This document shows positions 6,439 through 9,268 of a stretch of 9,268 nucleotides of DNA, piece after piece; the stretch's first letter is position 1; every line of letters begins with the position of its first letter. This stretch comes from Planctomycetaceae bacterium. Lineage in GTDB: Bacteria > Planctomycetota > Planctomycetia > Planctomycetales > Planctomycetaceae. Location of the stretch: the NCBI GenBank assembly GCA_016765335.1, contig JAESQE010000269.1:1-9268 (forward strand). The letters run 5' to 3'. The notes under the pieces are model-generated. The model was not told the DNA's origin. It worked only from the letters and a program-made list of their open reading frames with translations, and did not search any database. A program made the translations under genes and the position numbers.

Positions 6439-7173
6439 ATGCCTGTTCGATTATTATTTGCCGGAATCTTTTGTGCAGGAATACTCTGCTCGTTTCATGT
6501 CACTATTGCTGAAGAGACAGTTGCCGAGGAGACTGTTGCCGAGGAGACTGCTGTCAAAATGATGCAGGGACTCTCCTTGGTGTTCAGTGAAAATTTTGAG
6601 TCTGGAAATGCTAATCACTGGCAACCCACCGATTCATCCGCCTGGGAGCTTCAGTCGCAGGATGGGAATGCGGTTTATTCATTAATCAAAAAGAAGAGTA
6701 ATTACGAGCCACCAGTTCGCTCGCCCTATAATCGGTCGATGCTCAAAGACGTTGTGCTCAGCGATACCATTCTGGATGTGAAGTTGCAATCGACATCTCC
6801 TGAATATGGGCATCGATCGTTATGTCTGTTTTTTGGATATCAGGATGAATCGCATTTTTACTACGTTCATTTTGGAAAAAAAATGGATGATCATGCGAAT
6901 CAGATATTTATTGTTAATGGTTCGCCTCGAAAGAAGATTTCTTTGACCACGACCCGGGGGACAGATTGGGATGACAAATGGCATCATGCACGGGTCGTTC
7001 GAAAAGTAAAGACGGGAAAGATTGAAATTTACTTTGACGACATGACCAAGCCAATCATGACAGCTGAAGATAAAACGTTTCAGTGGGGAACCGTTGGTAT
7101 TGGCTCTTTCGATGATCCAGGAAATTACGATCAAATCCGCGTTTATGGTAAAAAGAAAACCTCTGGGAATTGA
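6439..7173 (+). CDS. Secreted LamG/DUF1080-like (concanavalin fold) protein
   Basis: This 244-residue protein is probably exported to the periplasm or cell surface. Residues 1-24 are a signal peptide (MPVRLLFAGIFCAGILCSFH, then VTIA, cut before EE); no proper lipobox is seen. Residues 24-39 are a threefold AEETV/A repeat encoded by three near-identical 15-base units. From about 45 on, a beta-sandwich domain of the LamG/family-16-like type follows: it opens FSENFESGNANHWQP, continues LCLFFGYQDESHFYYVHFG and WDDKWHHARVVRKV, and ends FQWGTVGIGSFDDPGNYDQI then RVYG. Such domains bind or, in some DUF1080 proteins, act on sugars; no catalytic residues can be assigned here. The final codons and TGA lie inside the left end of a palindromic repeat (from 7155), so the last residues KKTSGN may be a late addition. 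It stands alone between the TIGR pair and sugar-nucleotide genes. Confidence 0.72.
   Translation: MPVRLLFAGIFCAGILCSFHVTIAEETVAEETVAEETAVKMMQGLSLVFSENFESGNANHWQPTDSSAWELQSQDGNAVYSLIKKKSNYEPPVRSPYNRSMLKDVVLSDTILDVKLQSTSPEYGHRSLCLFFGYQDESHFYYVHFGKKMDDHANQIFIVNGSPRKKISLTTTRGTDWDDKWHHARVVRKVKTGKIEIYFDDMTKPIMTAEDKTFQWGTVGIGSFDDPGNYDQIRVYGKKKTSGN
6509..6553 (+). repeat. Three tandem 15-base units in the LamG-like gene
   Basis: The units GCTGAAGAGACAGTT, GCCGAGGAGACTGTT and GCCGAGGAGACTGCT encode AEETV, AEETV and AEETA directly after the signal peptide cut site. The second and third differ by a single base (GTT versus GCT at the end), suggesting recent duplication by slippage; the number of units may vary between strains. 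Confidence 0.85.
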
Positions 7174-7262
7174 TTCCCTCCCCCTTCCTTACGAAGGGGG
7201 AGGGAGAGGGAGAGGGGTTTTTAAGTAGCTCTGGAATTCTAAACTTTTAGAGGTTTCCATAA
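7155..7262 (+). repeat. MITE-like palindromic repeat, copy 2, overlapping a stop codon
   Basis: This copy is in reverse orientation to copy 1 at 4054-4183. Its left end GAAAACCTCTGGGAATTG (7155-7172) pairs partly with the complement of AACTTTTAGAGGTTTCC near 7242-7258. The core stem CTCCCCCTT/AAGGGGGAG (7178-7186, 7194-7202) is the same as in copy 1 with a longer loop. Later shared blocks are AGAGGGG followed by TTTT, and CTCTGGAATTC. The left end covers the last codons and TGA of the LamG-like gene. Confidence 0.7.
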
Positions 7263-7290
7263 GAAGCAGGTTCTCGCTAGAATTTTTGGT

Positions 7291-7320
7291 TTGAGCATTG
7301 CTTATCGATTCGTTTACATT
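7291..7320 (+). promoter_or_regulatory. Candidate promoter for rmlB
   Basis: TTGAGC (7291-7296) and TACATT (7315-7320) are 18 bases apart, each matching four of six consensus positions, about 40 bases before ATG 7361. Weak, by eye. Confidence 0.28.
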
Positions 7321-7360
7321 ACTTGTTTGTTTCCGTATTAGGCCGAGTAACTTTATCATT

Positions 7361-8431
7361 ATGACATTATTGAATCAAAAACTGAATCTCCTGGTCACCG
7401 GTGGCTGCGGGTTTATTGGCTCCAATTTTATTCGCCTGCTGTTTGGTGATGAGTTTTTCAGCAGTCGATTCCAATCGCTTGTGAATCTCGACAAACTGAC
7501 ATACGCGGGCAATTTGGAAAACTTGACCGAAGTGGAAAACGAAACTCGTTATCACTTTGTCAAAGGAGATATTGCGGATGCCGATTTACTCGCAAAAATA
7601 CTGAAGGAGCACCAAATTGATGCGGTTGTTCATTTTGCAGCCGAGTCGCATGTTGATCGCAGTATTCTTGATTCTACGCCATTTGTGCAGACGAATATCG
7701 TAGGGACTCAAGTTCTTCTTGATGCAGCTCGCCAGGCGAAAGTCGCCAGGTTTGTGCAGGTTTCAACTGATGAGGTTTATGGATCGTTAGGAGACGAAGG
7801 CTTTTTTACTGAGCAGACGCCTTTGGCGCCGAACAGTCCTTATTCTGCATCAAAAGCTGCGGCTGATTTGTTGGTTCGCAGTTATTGTCATACTTTCGAT
7901 TTCCCGGGAATTATTACGCGGTGTTCTAATAATTATGGACCGTATCAGTTTCCTGAAAAACTGATTCCGCTGTTTATTGCCAACGCCAGGAATGATCAAC
8001 CTTTGCCGGTTTATGGCGATGGGAAGAACGTGCGAGATTGGATTCATGTCATGGATCATTGTCGGGGAGTGGCCCTGGCACTTTGGCAGGGCGAGCCTGG
8101 GGAAGTTTACAATTTGGGGGGTCGATGCGAATTGCAGAACATTCGGCTGACCGAGTTGCTTCTTGAAAAACTAGGCAAGCCAGATTCACTGATCAAATAT
8201 GTAAAAGACCGGCCCGGTCACGATTTGCGGTACGCGATCGATTGTCGAAAAGCTGAGCAGGAGCTAGGTTGGTCCGTGCAGGTGAACTTTGAACAGGGAC
8301 TTGAAGAAACGGTGCATGGTATCTCGACCACGGCAGCTGGGTGGATCGGATTCTTAGTGGAGAGTATCAACAGTATTATCAGCAGCAATATGGTGACGCA
8401 CTTAAATCAGAGTAACTTGCGATTGTTGTAG
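7361..8431 (+). CDS. rmlB: dTDP-glucose 4,6-dehydratase with a frameshifted C-terminus
   Basis: RmlB/RfbB converts dTDP-glucose to dTDP-4-keto-6-deoxyglucose, the committed step to dTDP-rhamnose and related deoxysugars, in the cytoplasm using bound NAD. From ATG 7361 the protein has 356 residues; an in-frame TTG at 7298 would add an unlikely tail. Visible motifs are the NAD-binding GGCGFIG (14-20), LDKLTYAGNL, HFAAESHVDRSI (91-102), catalytic STDEVYG with D137 and E138, YSASK (Y161, K165), and the substrate-binding NNYGPYQFPEKLIP. The homology is excellent to about residue 318 (FEQGLEETV). After that the frame is wrong: a missing base near 8316 leaves the standard ending readable only in another frame (8317-8415), and this frame adds 38 unrelated residues to TAG 8431. 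The active site is complete, but loss of the last 32 native residues may harm folding or dimerisation. A sequencing error is the main alternative. Confidence 0.93.
   Translation: MTLLNQKLNLLVTGGCGFIGSNFIRLLFGDEFFSSRFQSLVNLDKLTYAGNLENLTEVENETRYHFVKGDIADADLLAKILKEHQIDAVVHFAAESHVDRSILDSTPFVQTNIVGTQVLLDAARQAKVARFVQVSTDEVYGSLGDEGFFTEQTPLAPNSPYSASKAAADLLVRSYCHTFDFPGIITRCSNNYGPYQFPEKLIPLFIANARNDQPLPVYGDGKNVRDWIHVMDHCRGVALALWQGEPGEVYNLGGRCELQNIRLTELLLEKLGKPDSLIKYVKDRPGHDLRYAIDCRKAEQELGWSVQVNFEQGLEETVHGISTTAAGWIGFLVESINSIISSNMVTHLNQSNLRLL
8317..8415 (+). pseudogene. Displaced native C-terminus of rmlB
   Basis: Read from TGG at 8317, this frame gives WYLDHGSWVDRILSGEYQQY and then YQQQYGDALKSE before TAA 8413-8415. 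This is the characteristic RmlB ending, directly continuing the ETV(Q) of the main frame. Adding one base between 8316 and 8317 would give an ordinary 351-residue enzyme. Confidence 0.9.
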
Positions 8432-8783
8432 CAGAGCAAGCGTGCTTGGCAATCTGTTGAGGATTGGTGAGTTTTTTCTTTTTGGTTATTCCGGCTGTAA
8501 GGGCTGTTCGGGTTACGTATTTTGTATCTGGTTCTAACATCTTTCAAAGCGGGATTGAACTGTTGGATCAGACTTGTTTTTAGATACTATTTCCAGAAAC
8601 AATAAACGGGACCTCTTAATATTTCAAAAGACATTGCGGGCGGAGGGTAGACATTCTTGTCTGCTTTGAATTAAGGCATGGTCAAACGAAACAGACACAG
8701 AATGTCTGTGCCCCAAGTGAATTAATAGAGATTGTCTAAATAAGAAACATTGCAGTTTATAGGTAGTCGTAGAAAGACAAAAA
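8432..8783 (+). other. Gap between rmlB and ugd
   Basis: No coding sequence is evident in these 350 bases. The only clear structure is the inverted repeat at 8649-8707. No convincing promoter was found before ugd. Confidence 0.6.
8649..8707 (+). repeat. Long inverted repeat with self-complementary arms
   Basis: AGACATTCTTGTCTG (8649-8663) and CAGACACAGAATGTCT (8692-8707) pair along their whole length with one bulged base, around a 28-base loop. Each arm is itself near-palindromic (AGACA...TGTCT), so alternative small hairpins are possible. There is no T-run after it, so it is not a typical terminator; it may be an intergenic repeat family. Confidence 0.65.
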
Positions 8784-9268
8784 ATGAAGATTGTTATTAT
8801 CGGGACAGGTTATGTTGGATTAGTAACAGGCACCTGTTTTGCTGAAAGCGGAAACGATGTCACCTGTGTCGACATTAATGAAGAGAAAGTGAAAGGTTTA
8901 TTACAGGGGGAAATCCCGATTTATGAACCTGGTTTGACCGAACTGGTCAAGCGAAATTTCGCTGCGGGCCGGTTGAAATTCACGACCGATGTGGCTGATT
9001 GTGTTCCCGATGCTCAATGTGTGTTTTTGGCTGTTGGGACGCCGATGGATGATGATGGCTCTGCTGATCTTTCAGGGATTTGGGCAGCAAGTACTTCGGT
9101 TGCCCCGCACCTTTCTAAAGATGCAATTGTCATTTGTAAAAGTACTGTTCCAGTGGGAACAAATCGCAAAGTGTTTGAGCTGTTGAAGGAAAAGTTGGGT
9201 CGTGATGTGCATGTCGCCTCCAACCCGGAATTCCTCAAAGAAGGCTGTGCGATTCAAGATTTCACCAA
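8784..9268 (+). CDS. ugd: UDP-glucose 6-dehydrogenase, N-terminal part
   Basis: This cytoplasmic enzyme oxidises UDP-glucose to UDP-glucuronate with two NAD, supplying uronic acid for exopolysaccharide. The first 161 residues are in the window; the gene continues past the right edge, so the catalytic cysteine cannot be checked. The start ATG 8784 begins directly with [20 protein letters not shown], the NAD-binding GxGxxG at residues 7-12. D30 in [11 protein letters not shown] should bind the NAD ribose. IPIYEPGL (44-51), VFLAVGTPM (80-88), KSTVPVGT (119-126) and NPEFLKEG (147-154) are all standard for the UDP-glucose/GDP-mannose dehydrogenase family. The IYEPGL and PEFLKEG forms fit UDP-glucose dehydrogenase best; another UDP-sugar dehydrogenase is less likely. 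The ribosome-binding site is weak. With rmlB upstream it suggests a surface-polysaccharide locus. Confidence 0.92.
   Translation, partial: MKIVIIGTGYVGLVTGTCFAESGNDVTCVDINEEKVKGLLQGEIPIYEPGLTELVKRNFAAGRLKFTTDVADCVPDAQCVFLAVGTPMDDDGSADLSGIWAASTSVAPHLSKDAIVICKSTVPVGTNRKVFELLKEKLGRDVHVASNPEFLKEGCAIQDFT

Noticed and set aside
7178..7222. Hairpin and TTTTT as a terminator for the LamG-like gene
   Set aside because: The T-run begins some 16 bases after the stem, too far for a standard intrinsic terminator, and the hairpin belongs to a repeat that also lies elsewhere.
7298..7360. TTG start at 7298 for rmlB
   Set aside because: RmlB proteins begin a few residues before the GGxGFIG motif, as from ATG 7361; the extra 21 residues overlap a candidate promoter.
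1..9268. CRISPR array, tRNA, rRNA or riboswitch
   Set aside because: No regularly spaced repeats, no cloverleaf-like or ribosomal sequence and no recognisable riboswitch were seen by eye on either strand.

Overview
The window looks like a chromosomal segment from a member of the Planctomycetota. This is an inference from three things: the coupled TIGR03546 and TIGR03545 genes, a secreted LamG/DUF1080-like protein of a type abundant in that phylum, and IS3-group and IS1380-family insertion sequences of the sort found there. No rRNA or other phylogenetic marker is present, so the placement is tentative. No tRNA, rRNA or CRISPR array was seen.

Left third (1-3520), mobile and decayed. An IS3-family element on the minus strand enters from the left edge: orfB is cut by the window edge, orfA is complete, and the inner terminus lies at about 1138. 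It is inserted in a minus-strand gene that forms a one-base-overlap pair with the gene before it. Both look like small phage structural (head-tail or tail) genes, but they are not firmly recognised. Upstream of that pair lies an IS1380-family element on the plus strand. Its transposase has lost the catalytic glutamate motif to an odd in-frame insertion and lacks the usual C-terminus. The region reads as a prophage remnant broken up by transposons.

Middle (3521-7262), envelope genes. A small membrane protein (TIGR03546/DUF2062-like) is followed by a large membrane-anchored protein (TIGR03545), an uncharacterised pair known from bacteria with outer membranes. A secreted LamG-like protein follows. 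Two copies of a palindromic, MITE-like repeat of about 110-130 bp lie in opposite orientation: one fills the gap between the TIGR genes, and the other overlaps the 3' end and stop codon of the LamG gene.

Right third (7298-9268), nucleotide-sugar synthesis. A dTDP-glucose 4,6-dehydratase (rmlB/rfbB) is followed, after a 350-base gap with a long inverted repeat, by the start of a UDP-glucose 6-dehydrogenase gene that runs off the window. These enzymes would supply activated sugars for surface polysaccharide. The dehydratase carries a one-base deletion near its 3' end: the normal last 32 codons are intact but out of frame. All genes from 2010 onward are on the plus strand.
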